From: an uncultured Oscillibacter sp.
GTDB taxonomy: Bacteria; Bacillota; Clostridia; Oscillospirales; Oscillospiraceae
NCBI GenBank assembly: GCA_910576865.1
Contig: CAJTKE010000014.1
Location: forward strand, 1 to 64,000
Length of the DNA stretch: 64,000 nt
Direction of reading: 5' to 3'
In this document: piece after piece, positions 42,327 to 50,467 of the stretch
Layout of the letters: each line of letters opens with the position of its first letter
How positions within the stretch are numbered: the stretch's first letter is position 1
Translations under genes and position numbers: made by a program
Notes under the pieces: model-generated
What the model was told of the DNA's origin: nothing
Seen by the model: only the letters and a program-made list of their open reading frames with translations
Databases searched by the model: none

Positions 42327-44720
42327 TCAGTCCAACGCCTTGATCCGCTCCACCAGAGAGAGCCTTCTGGTATAGCGGACCGCGCAGGCGGAGAACACCC
42401 CCTGCACCAGAAGCAGCGCGGCGGCGAAGAGCAGCGCCTGGAGCGCCGGGAAATGGTAGGTGAGGGTCCCGAACAGGCCAATCTGATCGAATACCTCGCA
42501 GACAACCAGACTGCACGCTGTCCCCAGAGTCAGGGTTACCAGCAGCGTGATCCCCACATAGTACAGGCACTCAAAGGACAGCATTCTGGACAGCTGCCGG
42601 TCGCTCATGCCCACGGACTGGAACACGCCGAACTCCAGCTGTCGGGTGAGGAGATTGGTGATCAGGGTGTTGGCAAGGTTGATGAGGGAGAACACAAAGA
42701 TGAAGACCAGGATGCCGTAGTCCCGGGCCAGTTCCCCCCGCAGGCCGCGCTCCAGCTCGGCGGACAGGTCGTCCAGACCGGAGACCGCCACCCGCTGGTC
42801 GGACACGGCGCCGAACACCGTCCGCCGCAGCTGGTCACTGTCCTGCTCCGTGTGGAGGTTGACATAGCCGGTGAAATCCGAAATTTCCGGGTAGAGGACG
42901 GACAGCTCCTCCTCCGGCAGAATGAAGAAATGGGACGAATTTCCAATCTGAACATCCTGCACGATGCCCATCACCGTATAGGTTTTCGTCTGTCCGTTGT
43001 AGCAGGAGAGGGTCACGGTATCCCCGACCTGGTAGCCAGTACGGTATATCTCTTTCAGCGCGCTGCCCGCCGGGCAGACCAGGATGCCGTTTCCCTCCAG
43101 AAGCCGCCGGTGGTCCGCCGTTCCCTCCAGAACCCCGCCGCCCGCGTACATCTCCGCCATATCCTCCTTGGAAATTCCCCTGACAACAAAGGGTTCATGG
43201 GCGCGGTTGCCGGGAATGGCGCTGATGGCGGGAATCTCCACACAGGTCAGACTGTAGGCCGTGACATGGTCCACGCCGGGAAGGGCGGCCAGTTCGGCCC
43301 GCAGAGCCTGGCCCAGGGGGTTCTCCCTCTGCATCTCCACGAATTCCCGGCCCGCGTAATCCTCGTACTCCAACAGGTACTGGCTCTGGTCTCCAAACTG
43401 GGACTGGGCCATTTCTTTGACATCCACCGAGCTTGCGTAGGCGGAGACGCAGAGCAGCAGGATACCGGTCAGGCTCAGGGAGAGGGCGGTGACAAAGGCC
43501 TTTTTCCGGTTCCGGGAGAAGTTCATCAGGGCCAGGCGGGGCATGGTCAGGCGGCGGTGAAGCTGCCTTGAAACGCCGGAGCCCCGCTGCCGGGAACAGG
43601 CGGTGGCGCGGATAGCCTCAATGGCGGAGACCTTTCCCGCCATTGCCATAGGCTTCCTGGTGGCGATCAGGACGGTTGCATGGGTCAGGAGGGAGACCAC
43701 CACCGCGGATCGGAGATTGTCCCTCCAGGGCCAGTAGCCGGGGAACGCGATCAGCGCGATGACCGCAGCGCAGAGCAGCCCCAGGGGGATGGCAATGGCG
43801 GTCAGGAAGCGGCGCTCCCGCTTGACCACCCGCCTCAGCTGTCTGGGTGTGGTCCCCAGCACCTTCAGGCGGCCGTATTCCCGCATTTTTCCCATGACGG
43901 AGATGTAGAAGATGTTGTAGATCACGATGGCGCAGACGACGGCGATCAGGACCGCCGCGGCATAGACCTCCATCCCGTTCCCAAGGTACAGGTCCACCAT
44001 ACCGAAGTAGTTGGAGCTGTAAAAGGTCCGGTCCTCCGGGATGCCCATTTCCAGGAAGAACTGCTCGATGTCCGCCCGGAGCCGGGCCGGCTCCATGCCC
44101 TGGCTCCCGGCGAAGCGGAACCGCAGCTCATAGGGGGCCTCGTGGCCGCCCGCGGTCACGGCGGCCTCCGGAATCCAGACCGTGAAAATGCGGCTGTTGT
44201 TCTCCGACTCCAGAATGCCCGTGACGGTATAGGACCTCCCGCCGTCCCCCAGGTCCAGAGTCACCGTCCGGCCGGTCTCCTCCGGCAGGCCGAAATGACG
44301 GAGAAAGGCGCGTTCCACGCACAGCTCATTCAGCGCCTGGGGATAGGCCCCGGTGACCTCGCCGTAGCCCATCAGGTCGATCATCTCCGGGCTGACAAAG
44401 CTGATCTTCAGAACGCCGTCCCCGTGGCGGGCGTTCCCGACCTCGGCGGTACAGCCCCATTTCTCAAATTTCCCGGCGTCCGCCAGCCGGTCCACCTCCT
44501 CCCGGGTCAGCCCGCCGCATCCGGCCTGGTACTGCCCCAGGATGCCGTCCAGGGTCTTCAGCTGCTGTGCGGAGTAGAGAAAGCAGAGGGTTCCCATGAG
44601 GCAGACGGCCAGAGCGATGGTGAGGATGACAAAAACGCTCCGGCGTCTGTCTGCTCTGATGCTGCGGGCCGCCAGCTTCTTTTCCACTCCGCTGGTGTCG
44701 TTCTCAAAAGGCCAAGTCAT
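42327..44720 (-). CDS. ABC transporter permease 1, FtsX type
   Basis: A 797-residue FtsX permease. The start was set at the ATG at 44720 (MTWPFENDTSGVEKKLAARS) because this stretch is shared with permeases 2 and 3; an upstream frame would overlap the ATPase gene. First FtsX block near 270-330 (IYNIFYISVMGKMREYGRLKV), second near 690-770 (FVFSLINLANTLITNLLTR). It is the first permease after the ATPase, with a 13-base gap. Confidence 0.88.
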   Translation of the reverse strand: MTWPFENDTSGVEKKLAARSIRADRRRSVFVILTIALAVCLMGTLCFLYSAQQLKTLDGILGQYQAGCGGLTREEVDRLADAGKFEKWGCTAEVGNARHGDGVLKISFVSPEMIDLMGYGEVTGAYPQALNELCVERAFLRHFGLPEETGRTVTLDLGDGGRSYTVTGILESENNSRIFTVWIPEAAVTAGGHEAPYELRFRFAGSQGMEPARLRADIEQFFLEMGIPEDRTFYSSNYFGMVDLYLGNGMEVYAAAVLIAVVCAIVIYNIFYISVMGKMREYGRLKVLGTTPRQLRRVVKRERRFLTAIAIPLGLLCAAVIALIAFPGYWPWRDNLRSAVVVSLLTHATVLIATRKPMAMAGKVSAIEAIRATACSRQRGSGVSRQLHRRLTMPRLALMNFSRNRKKAFVTALSLSLTGILLLCVSAYASSVDVKEMAQSQFGDQSQYLLEYEDYAGREFVEMQRENPLGQALRAELAALPGVDHVTAYSLTCVEIPAISAIPGNRAHEPFVVRGISKEDMAEMYAGGGVLEGTADHRRLLEGNGILVCPAGSALKEIYRTGYQVGDTVTLSCYNGQTKTYTVMGIVQDVQIGNSSHFFILPEEELSVLYPEISDFTGYVNLHTEQDSDQLRRTVFGAVSDQRVAVSGLDDLSAELERGLRGELARDYGILVFIFVFSLINLANTLITNLLTRQLEFGVFQSVGMSDRQLSRMLSFECLYYVGITLLVTLTLGTACSLVVCEVFDQIGLFGTLTYHFPALQALLFAAALLLVQGVFSACAVRYTRRLSLVERIKALD

Positions 44721-44733
44721 CGCCGCCGCCCCC

Positions 44734-45399
44734 TTATCCCACGATCCTGCCGTCCTCGATCCGCACAATGCGGTCGGCCAGCTGGGCGATTTCATTGTTG
44801 TGGGTGATCATCACAATGGTCTGGTTGAATTCCGTGCCGGTGCGCTTCAGCAGGCCCAACACGTCGGCGCTGGTCTTGCTGTCCAGGTTTCCGGTGGGCT
44901 CGTCGGCCAGGACGATGGCCGGTTTCGTGATCAGGGCCCGGGCGATGGCCACCCGCTGCTGCTGTCCGCCGGAGAGGTTGCCCGGCATATTCTGCAGCTT
45001 GTCCTCCAGGGCCAGCATGTGTACGATTTCATCCATGAATCCCTGGTCCGCCGTGTCTCCGTCCAGCTCCACCGGCAGGACGATGTTCTCGTAGACATTC
45101 AGAATGGGGACCAGATTGTAGTTCTGGAAGATGAAGCCGATGTTCCGGCGGCGGAAGATGGTCAGCTCCTCGTCGTTCTTCTTCGCCAGCTCGTCCCCCC
45201 GGACGATGACGCTGCCGGAGGTGGGGGTGTCCAGCCCGCCCATCATGTTCAGCAGGGTGGACTTGCCGCTGCCGGAGGTCCCCACCACCGCCACGAACTC
45301 CCCCTGTTCCACCGAGAGGCTGACTCCATCCAGAGCGCGGGTGAGGTTGGGTCCGGCGCCATACTGCTTTTTCAGGTCGATGGTCTGTAATACGCTCAT
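44734..45399 (-). CDS. ABC transporter ATP-binding protein (MacB/LolD type)
   Basis: A 221-residue ATPase that powers the three downstream permeases. Walker A GTSGSGKST at about residue 41, Q-loop in IGFIFQNYNLVP, signature LSGGQQQRVAIARAL, Walker B IVLADEPTGNLDSKT, and H-loop TVMITHN-like MITHNNEIA near 200. AGGAGCAGACGAAG is the ribosome site. It is most similar to the MacB/LolD/BceA group. It has its own promoter region, which carries the response-regulator-like repeat at 45447-45464, separate from the sensor-kinase gene. Confidence 0.95.
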   Translation of the reverse strand: MSVLQTIDLKKQYGAGPNLTRALDGVSLSVEQGEFVAVVGTSGSGKSTLLNMMGGLDTPTSGSVIVRGDELAKKNDEELTIFRRRNIGFIFQNYNLVPILNVYENIVLPVELDGDTADQGFMDEIVHMLALEDKLQNMPGNLSGGQQQRVAIARALITKPAIVLADEPTGNLDSKTSADVLGLLKRTGTEFNQTIVMITHNNEIAQLADRIVRIEDGRIVG

Positions 45400-45446
45400 C
45401 TTCGTCTGCTCCTTTCACGGCTGTTCGCCGGAGCTACCGTAACATC

Positions 45447-45464
45447 CAAATGTCACAGAAATGT
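45447..45464 (-). promoter_or_regulatory. Direct repeat ACATTTC, probable response-regulator box of ABC operon
   Basis: On the reverse strand, ACATTTC (45458-45464) and ACATTTG (45447-45453) lie 11 bases apart start to start, about 50 bases before the ATPase gene. The same repeat and period occur before the response-regulator gene. Confidence 0.65.
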
Positions 45465-45503
45465 CCGAATGGGACGCCCACTTGTGAACTTTCTGTGAAC
45501 AGC

Positions 45504-46529
45504 TTACCGCCGGGGCAGGAACACCGAAAACGTGGATCCCCGGCCAGCCTCCGAGACCACCTTGATATAGCCGCCCTGCCGGGTGACGATCTCCCGGGCC
45601 AGATACAGGCCGAGGCCCACCCCCGGCTGGTCATGGACCTCCTCCTCCCGGTAAAAGCGCCGGAAGATGGCGGCCTGCCGGCTCTCGGGGATGCCCCTGC
45701 CGGTGTCGGCCACATCCAGCTTGACATACATCTCCCACTGCTCCGCCGACACGCTGATTTTCCCGTCCTCCGGGGTGTATTTCACCGCGTTGTCCAGCAG
45801 GTTGAACAGGGCCTCCGCCGTCCACTTGCCGTCATGGGACACCCGCAGGTCCTCCGGACACCGGACCTCCACGGAAATGCCCTTTTTCTCCGCGGCGTAG
45901 ACGATGCCGCTGCAGGCCAGGGCCAGGGTGTCGATCAGCGGGCCGTCCTTCTTTTCCAGGGTGATGGCCCCGGTTTCCAGGCGGGAGGCTTTCCCCATGG
46001 ACTGCACCAGAAACTCCAGCTTGTCCGTCTGGCTGCGGATGCCCTGTAAAAAGTCCCGCCGCTCCCGCTCCGTGACGGGTTTTGCCAGCAGGGTGTCCGT
46101 CACCATTTTCAAATTGGCCACCGGCGTCTTCACCTGATGGGAGATGTCCGACACCAGAGTTTGCAGCTCCCGCCGCTCCGCGTCCACTTTGCGCCGGTTT
46201 TCCTGAAGGATGCCGTACAGCCGGGAGAGGCGGCAGCTGATGCGGGCGAAGATGGTTTCGCTGTCGTCGGCCCGGGCCGGTTCCCCGCCGCCGGTGATCA
46301 TGCCGTCCATGGTCCGGCACAGGTCGTCGGTGAACCGGGACAGCCGCCTGGCGAAAAACAGCGTCAGCAGAAACAGCCAGATCAGGGCGCAGGCCGTCAG
46401 CAGCGCGCCGGCCAGCAGCACCCGGTCCTCGCCGGTGACGGCGAAGAGGAGGAGGGAGAGGGCCAGCATGGAAACCGCCGCGCCGGTCTCCGTCAGCAGG
46501 AACATGGTCTTGACCGGAATGCGCTTCAC
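45504..46529 (-). CDS. Sensor histidine kinase
   Basis: A 341-residue membrane kinase with two N-terminal helices and almost no extracellular loop (LALSLLLFAVTG and ALIWLFLLTLFFA). A HAMP-like linker follows, then DHp box SDISHQVKTPVANL, N box LFNLLDNAVKYTP, G1 VADTGRGIPE, and G2 GVGLGLYLAREI. The tiny loop is typical of sensors that perceive the state of a partner ABC transporter. Its start overlaps the response-regulator stop by 4 bases. The genes lie directly upstream of the ABC exporter it probably controls. Confidence 0.92.
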   Translation of the reverse strand: MKRIPVKTMFLLTETGAAVSMLALSLLLFAVTGEDRVLLAGALLTACALIWLFLLTLFFARRLSRFTDDLCRTMDGMITGGGEPARADDSETIFARISCRLSRLYGILQENRRKVDAERRELQTLVSDISHQVKTPVANLKMVTDTLLAKPVTERERRDFLQGIRSQTDKLEFLVQSMGKASRLETGAITLEKKDGPLIDTLALACSGIVYAAEKKGISVEVRCPEDLRVSHDGKWTAEALFNLLDNAVKYTPEDGKISVSAEQWEMYVKLDVADTGRGIPESRQAAIFRRFYREEEVHDQPGVGLGLYLAREIVTRQGGYIKVVSEAGRGSTFSVFLPRR

Positions 46530-47215
46530 TTCCGCTCACCCCCTGTCCACTGATAGCCGATGCCGTAGATGGTCTTGATATAGGTGCCGCCCTCCGCTTC
46601 GATCTTCCCCCGGATTCGGCTGATGGAGGTGGTCAGGGTGTGCTCGTCCACGAATTTCTCGTCCACATCCCACAGCCGTTCCAAAAGCCGCTGCCGGGTC
46701 AGGACCTGTCTGGGATTCTTGCAGAACAGGTACAGCATCTTGTATTCCATGGGGGAGAGGGCGAGGGCTCTTCCGTTCAGAGAGGCGGCCTGCTCCGAGA
46801 AATCCAGGAACAGCCTGCCGTCGTCGTAGAGGTCCCTGGCCGGCCTGTGGTGCTCCAGCATGGCGAACATGGCGCGGATCTTCCGCTGCAAGGCTCCGAT
46901 GGAAAAGGGCTTGGTGATGTAGTCCACCGCCCCCGCCTCATAGCCCCGGAGCTGGTCCCTCTCCTGGTCGTTGGCGGTGAGGAAGATCACCACCGTGTCC
47001 GGGTGCTCCGGCTTGATGAGCCCGCACAGGTCGTAGCCGTTCCCGTCCGGCAGATTGATGTCCAGCAGCACCAGGTCGTATGACCTCCCGGCCAGCAGAT
47101 CGGCGGCGGTCCTGGCGTTCAGGGCGGACGTGACGTCCCAGCCGTCGGAAACCAGGTTATAGACCAAGGTCCTGTTCAAAAGGGCGTCGTCCTCCACAAG
47201 CAATATCCGTTTCAT
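46526..47215 (-). CDS. OmpR-family response regulator
   Basis: A 229-residue two-domain regulator. The receiver has EDDALLNRT at the N-terminus, phospho-acceptor aspartate in LVLLDINLPDGNG, and lysine in YITKPFSIGAL. The C-terminal winged helix (LLERLWDVDEKFVDEHTLTTSISRIRGK) is OmpR-type. OmpR proteins bind 10-11-base direct repeats as tandem dimers, which matches the repeats at 45447 and 47255. AAGGAGGACG precedes the ATG. It is cotranslated with the kinase. Confidence 0.94.
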   Translation of the reverse strand: MKRILLVEDDALLNRTLVYNLVSDGWDVTSALNARTAADLLAGRSYDLVLLDINLPDGNGYDLCGLIKPEHPDTVVIFLTANDQERDQLRGYEAGAVDYITKPFSIGALQRKIRAMFAMLEHHRPARDLYDDGRLFLDFSEQAASLNGRALALSPMEYKMLYLFCKNPRQVLTRQRLLERLWDVDEKFVDEHTLTTSISRIRGKIEAEGGTYIKTIYGIGYQWTGGERK

Positions 47216-47243
47216 GGTCCGTCCTCCTTTGGATTCTGAGAAC

Positions 47244-47272
47244 AGTATAACAGGGAAATGTCCGTGAAATGT
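47244..47272 (-). promoter_or_regulatory. Two-component operon promoter and response-regulator box
   Basis: Reverse strand: TATACT at 47244-47249 preceded by two copies of ACATTTC (47255-47261 and 47266-47272), period 11, where a -35 box would be. No good -35 sequence is present, as expected for an activator-dependent promoter. It suggests autoregulation. Confidence 0.65.
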
Positions 47273-47371
47273 TACAACGATCTGTCTTTGACGAAAAAAA
47301 TTTGGAACAGACAGCCGGCGGATCAGGTTATACCTTTCCCCCGGCTGCCGTTCCTGTTTGTCAGACGCCTC

Positions 47372-47698
47372 TCACGGCGCGATCTTCCGATAGTCCTCCC
47401 CCCAGGCCGCCATCGCGTCCAGAATCGGCCGGAGGGTATCCCCCAGCTCGTTCAGCGCGTACTCGACCCGGGGCGGGACCTCCGCGTAAACCGTGCGGTC
47501 AATGATGCCGTCCGCCTCCATGGACCGCAGGCTGTCCGTCAGGACCTTCTGGCTGATGCCCTCCAGGTCTTTTTTCAGCTCGTTGAACCGCCAGGGACGC
47601 TCCAGCAGGTTCCGCAAAATCAGCAGTTTCCACTTGCTGCCGATGACCTGCACGGTGGTGGCCACCGGGCAGACCGGCAGTTCTTCTCTTGTCAGCAT
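47372..47698 (-). CDS. HxlR-family regulator divergent to the ACG-repeat peptide operon
   Basis: A 108-residue winged-helix protein of the HxlR/MarR-like DUF24 type. The conserved N-terminal cysteine sits in ELPVCPVATTVQVIGSKW, and the DNA-binding part reads RFNELKKDLEGISQKVLTDSLRSMEADGII. Many members use that cysteine to sense electrophiles or thiol stress. The start was set at the ATG at 47698 because AGGAGAG lies upstream; the longer frame would start inside the promoter. A perfect operator-like palindrome follows its -10 box, so it probably represses itself and perhaps the divergent operon. Confidence 0.88.
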   Translation of the reverse strand: MLTREELPVCPVATTVQVIGSKWKLLILRNLLERPWRFNELKKDLEGISQKVLTDSLRSMEADGIIDRTVYAEVPPRVEYALNELGDTLRPILDAMAAWGEDYRKIAP

Positions 47699-47726
47699 GG
47701 CGATGTACTCTCCTGTCAGTTCAAAA

Positions 47727-47772
47727 TGGAATGTTGCATTCCAATTATACTGCAAGGCGCTGATTTTCGCAA
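47727..47772 (-). promoter_or_regulatory. HxlR gene promoter with operator palindrome
   Basis: Reverse strand: TTGCGA (47767-47772), 17 bases, TATAAT (47744-47749). Immediately downstream lies the perfect inverted repeat TGGAATG-TTG-CATTCCA (47727-47743), covering the transcription start. Confidence 0.72.
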
Positions 47773-47813
47773 CGGGTTACCCGAAAGTGACTGAGTCATA
47801 AAAAAGTGCGTAC

Positions 47814-47842
47814 TTGTTTTCCCGGCAAAGCTCCATTAGGAT
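47814..47842 (+). promoter_or_regulatory. Promoter of the ACG-repeat peptide operon
   Basis: TTGTTT (47814-47819), 17 bases, TAGGAT (47837-47842). A short inverted repeat AAGT-GCGT-ACTT (47804-47815) touches the -35 box and could be a second regulator site. Confidence 0.45.
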
Positions 47843-47895
47843 GAAGCTGCGGACCGGGAAACAGGTTCGACAAACATCACTGGAGGTACATCACT

Positions 47896-48045
47896 ATGGC
47901 GCTTTCCAATCTGTCCGGCTGGGCTGGTTCCGCCTGCGGAGCGTCCGACAAGCCCGCCGCCTGCGGCGCTGCCTGCGGGGCGTCCGGCAAGCCGGAGGAA
48001 AAACCCGCCGCTTGCGGTTCCGCCTGCGGCGCTGGCGACAAATAA
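47896..48045 (+). CDS. Ala-Cys-Gly repeat RiPP precursor peptide (49 aa)
   Basis: A 49-residue peptide preceded by GGAGG at 9-base spacing. After a short leader (MALSNLSGWAGS) come five Ala-Cys-Gly units, with cysteines at 14, 23, 27, 40 and 44. Two of the repeats pair as C-G-x-x-C. Lys/Asp/Pro/Glu linkers (SDKP, SGKPEEKP) separate the repeats, and it ends GAGDK. The next gene is a radical SAM/SPASM enzyme. I recall this pairing as the ACGX-repeat peptide/ACGX-system radical SAM families. The modification, probably at or next to Cys, is not established. It is too small for routine gene calling, and it must be translated first in the operon. Confidence 0.8.
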   Translation: MALSNLSGWAGSACGASDKPAACGAACGASGKPEEKPAACGSACGAGDK

Positions 48046-48056
48046 CTCCTCGCTGA

Positions 48057-48113
48057 CCCCCGGCAAGGTCAGCCCTTGCCGGGGGCCTTTCAAACATGAC
48101 CGGCTCTGCCGGT
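48057..48113 (+). terminator. Tandem hairpins between precursor and radical SAM gene
   Basis: First hairpin: a perfect 12-base stem CCCCCGGCAAGG/CCTTGCCGGGGG (48057-48085) followed by CCTTTC. Second hairpin: ACCGGC-TCT-GCCGGT (48099-48113) followed by TTTC. Their position suggests partial termination, giving much more precursor than enzyme mRNA, as in many peptide-maturation operons. Confidence 0.7.
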
Positions 48114-48135
48114 TTTCATATAAGGGGAACACGAT

Positions 48136-49170
48136 ATGAAACAGTATTTTTCTTTTCAATGGCACATCACGGACGAGTGCGACCAGCGGTGCAAGCACTG
48201 CTACATCTTTTCGGAGGACGCCGGCAAAAAGCCGGACGCCATGACCTGGAAGCAGATGCGGGACGTTGTGGACAACTGCCGCGACATGTGCGAGGTGTAC
48301 GGCCGTCTGCCTTACGTCTACATCACTGGCGGCGACCCCATCCTGCACCCGGACTTCTGGCGGCTGCTGGCCCTGCTGAAGGAGCGGGACATTCCCTTCA
48401 CCATCCTGGGCAATCCCTTCCACCTGAACGACGAGGTGTGCCGGCGGCTGAAGTCTTACGGCTGTGAGAAGTACCAGCTCTCCCTGGACGGGATGCGGGA
48501 GACCCACGACTGGTTCCGCAAACCCGGCTCCTTTGACTGCACCCTGGAGAAAATCGCCTGCATCAAACAGGCCGGTATCCGGAGCGTCATCATGACCACG
48601 GTCTCGGGAACGAACATCAGGGAGGTCCCCGACATCATCGACACGGTGGTGCGGTACGGCGCGGACGTGTTCGCCTTCGCCCGGTACTGCCCCACCAGCG
48701 AGGAAAAGGACACCGGCATCACGCCGCAGGAGTACCGGGACCTGCTGGCGGTCTGCGACGCGAAATTCAAGGCCTGTGAGGCGGCGGGCTGCAAGACCTG
48801 GTTCAACAAGAAGGACCACCTCTGGACCCTGTACGAGTATGAGACCGGGGTCTTCAAAATCCCGGAGAACGCGGAGGAGGGCATGATCTACGGCGGCTGC
48901 AACTGCGGCAACTGCCACCTGACCATCCTGCCCACCGGCGACCTGTACGCCTGCCGCCGGGTCCGGAACAGCAGGGTGGGGAATGTCTTCGAGGACCGGA
49001 TCGCCGACGTGTGGGTCTGCGAGATGGAGGCCTACCGGGACTATCAGAAATTCAAGAAATGCGCCAAATGCGAACTGCTGGCCTGGTGCCGGGGCTGCCC
49101 CGCCGTGGCCGGCGGAACCAGCGGGGATTTCTACGACGCCGACCCTCAGTGCTGGAAGGAGGTGGAGTGA
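48136..49170 (+). CDS. Radical SAM/SPASM peptide maturase
   Basis: A 344-residue radical SAM enzyme. The SAM cluster motif is in TDECDQRCKHCYIF (C-x3-C-x2-C, near residue 15), followed by GGDP at about 70. The C-terminal SPASM-like region carries further cysteines for auxiliary Fe-S clusters: GGCNCGNCHLTILPTGDLYACRR, CAKCELLAWCRGCPAVAGG and a last Cys in DADPQCW. This architecture modifies ribosomal peptides. AGGGGAACACG precedes the ATG. It overlaps the nitroreductase gene as TGATG. The substrate is presumably the Cys-rich peptide just upstream. Confidence 0.92.
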   Translation: MKQYFSFQWHITDECDQRCKHCYIFSEDAGKKPDAMTWKQMRDVVDNCRDMCEVYGRLPYVYITGGDPILHPDFWRLLALLKERDIPFTILGNPFHLNDEVCRRLKSYGCEKYQLSLDGMRETHDWFRKPGSFDCTLEKIACIKQAGIRSVIMTTVSGTNIREVPDIIDTVVRYGADVFAFARYCPTSEEKDTGITPQEYRDLLAVCDAKFKACEAAGCKTWFNKKDHLWTLYEYETGVFKIPENAEEGMIYGGCNCGNCHLTILPTGDLYACRRVRNSRVGNVFEDRIADVWVCEMEAYRDYQKFKKCAKCELLAWCRGCPAVAGGTSGDFYDADPQCWKEVE

Positions 49171-49751
49171 TGGAACTGCTGGAATTGATGAAGCGCCGCC
49201 GCTCCATCCGCAAGTATCAGGACCGGCAGATTTCCAGGGCCGACCTGGAGACGGTCATGGAGGCCGGGATCTACGCGCCCAATGCCGGGGGAGGCCAGCG
49301 GAGCATGATCGTGGGCGTCCACGACGCGGCCTTGGCCGGAAGGATCGGCAGGATGAATCTGGCCCGGTTCGACCGAAGCCGTCTGGCCGGCTCCTTCGTG
49401 TCCAGTGAACAGCCCAGCACCATAGACGACCCCACCATCAAAAACGGTTTTTATGGCGCGCCCTCGGTCTGCGTGGTCTTCGCCCGGAGGGATTTCCTCT
49501 ACAGCGTCCCCGACGCCTTCTGCTGCGCGGAAAACATGGTGCTGATGGCGTCGGAGCTGGGCCTTGCCTCCTGCATTGTGGCCAGAGGTGAGGAGACCTT
49601 TGACAGCGAGGAGGGCGCGGCGATGCTCCGGAAATGGGGCGTTCCCGAAAACCACATCGCCCGCTGTTTCGTGCTGCTGGGATATGTGAAGGGTGCGTAT
49701 CCCGGGGAAAAGCCCCGGAAGGCGGGCCGCAGTAAAATCGTGGAGGGATGA
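49170..49751 (+). CDS. Nitroreductase-family flavoprotein in RiPP operon
   Basis: A 193-residue FMN oxidoreductase-fold protein. The N-terminus MELLELMKRRRSIRKYQDRQ is the family FMN-binding start, and the later ELGLASCIVARGEE and FVLLGYVKG match the conserved dimer core. It is coupled to the radical SAM gene by TGATG and lies 1 base before the next gene, so it works in the same pathway. It may oxidise or reduce the modified peptide or recycle an electron carrier. An azoline-type dehydrogenase role is conceivable but SagB-specific features are not evident. Confidence 0.88.
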   Translation: MELLELMKRRRSIRKYQDRQISRADLETVMEAGIYAPNAGGGQRSMIVGVHDAALAGRIGRMNLARFDRSRLAGSFVSSEQPSTIDDPTIKNGFYGAPSVCVVFARRDFLYSVPDAFCCAENMVLMASELGLASCIVARGEETFDSEEGAAMLRKWGVPENHIARCFVLLGYVKGAYPGEKPRKAGRSKIVEG

Positions 49752-49752
49752 C

Positions 49753-50370
49753 ATGGACGCGAAAACCTGTTTGCAGAAGCTGCAATATGTGGGGGTTCTG
49801 GCCTTCGCCACAGTGGACGAGCACGGCGCGCCGCAGATTCGCAACATCAGCGCCATCCACTACGAACAGGAGGCCCTGTACTTCTTCACGGCCAAGGGCA
49901 AGGACTTCTGCCGCCAGCTCCTCTCCGACGGGCGTGTGCAAATCCTGGGCTACACCAGGTACAAGGAGATGATCCGCCTGTCCGCCAGGGCGAAGCCCGT
50001 CAGCGAGGCGGACCAGCGGAAGTGGATTGACACGATATTCGCCGAACAGCCCTATCTCTCCAACGTGTACCCCGGCGACACCCGGAGGCTGGCGGGCATC
50101 GTGTTTGAGATCACGGACGGGGAGATCGAGTATTTCAATCTGGACGTCAACCCGATTTTCCGGGAGAGCTATCCCATCGGCGGCGGAGCCGTCACGGAAA
50201 AGGGCTGCCGGATTACGGACGCCTGTATCGGCTGCGGCGTCTGCCTGGAGCACTGCCCCCAGGGGTGCATTGAGGCGGGAACGCCCTATCGGATTCAGCA
50301 GGAGCACTGTCTCCACTGCGGCAACTGCCGCGCGGTCTGCCCGGCCCAGGCGGTGGAAAGGCGGGGATGA
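49753..50370 (+). CDS. PPOX-family flavin domain fused to 2[4Fe-4S] ferredoxin
   Basis: A 205-residue fusion. Residues 1-140 are a pyridoxamine-5'-phosphate-oxidase-like split barrel (LAFATVDEHGAPQIRNISAI, YFFTAKGKDF). The tail has two ferredoxin motifs, CIGCGVCLEHCPQGC and CLHCGNCRAVCPAQ. This gives an FMN plus two Fe-S clusters in one small protein, a natural electron shuttle to the radical SAM enzyme, which needs one-electron reductant. GAGGGATGACATG gives the ribosome site. It is last in the operon. Confidence 0.88.
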   Translation: MDAKTCLQKLQYVGVLAFATVDEHGAPQIRNISAIHYEQEALYFFTAKGKDFCRQLLSDGRVQILGYTRYKEMIRLSARAKPVSEADQRKWIDTIFAEQPYLSNVYPGDTRRLAGIVFEITDGEIEYFNLDVNPIFRESYPIGGGAVTEKGCRITDACIGCGVCLEHCPQGCIEAGTPYRIQQEHCLHCGNCRAVCPAQAVERRG

Positions 50371-50467
50371 CAGGACCCGGACGGAACGGCGAATCCATGC
50401 TTCACCGGCCATCCCGTCGGAATGATCAAAACATCCTCATAATCAAGGAAAATCAGGAGGCAAGCGC

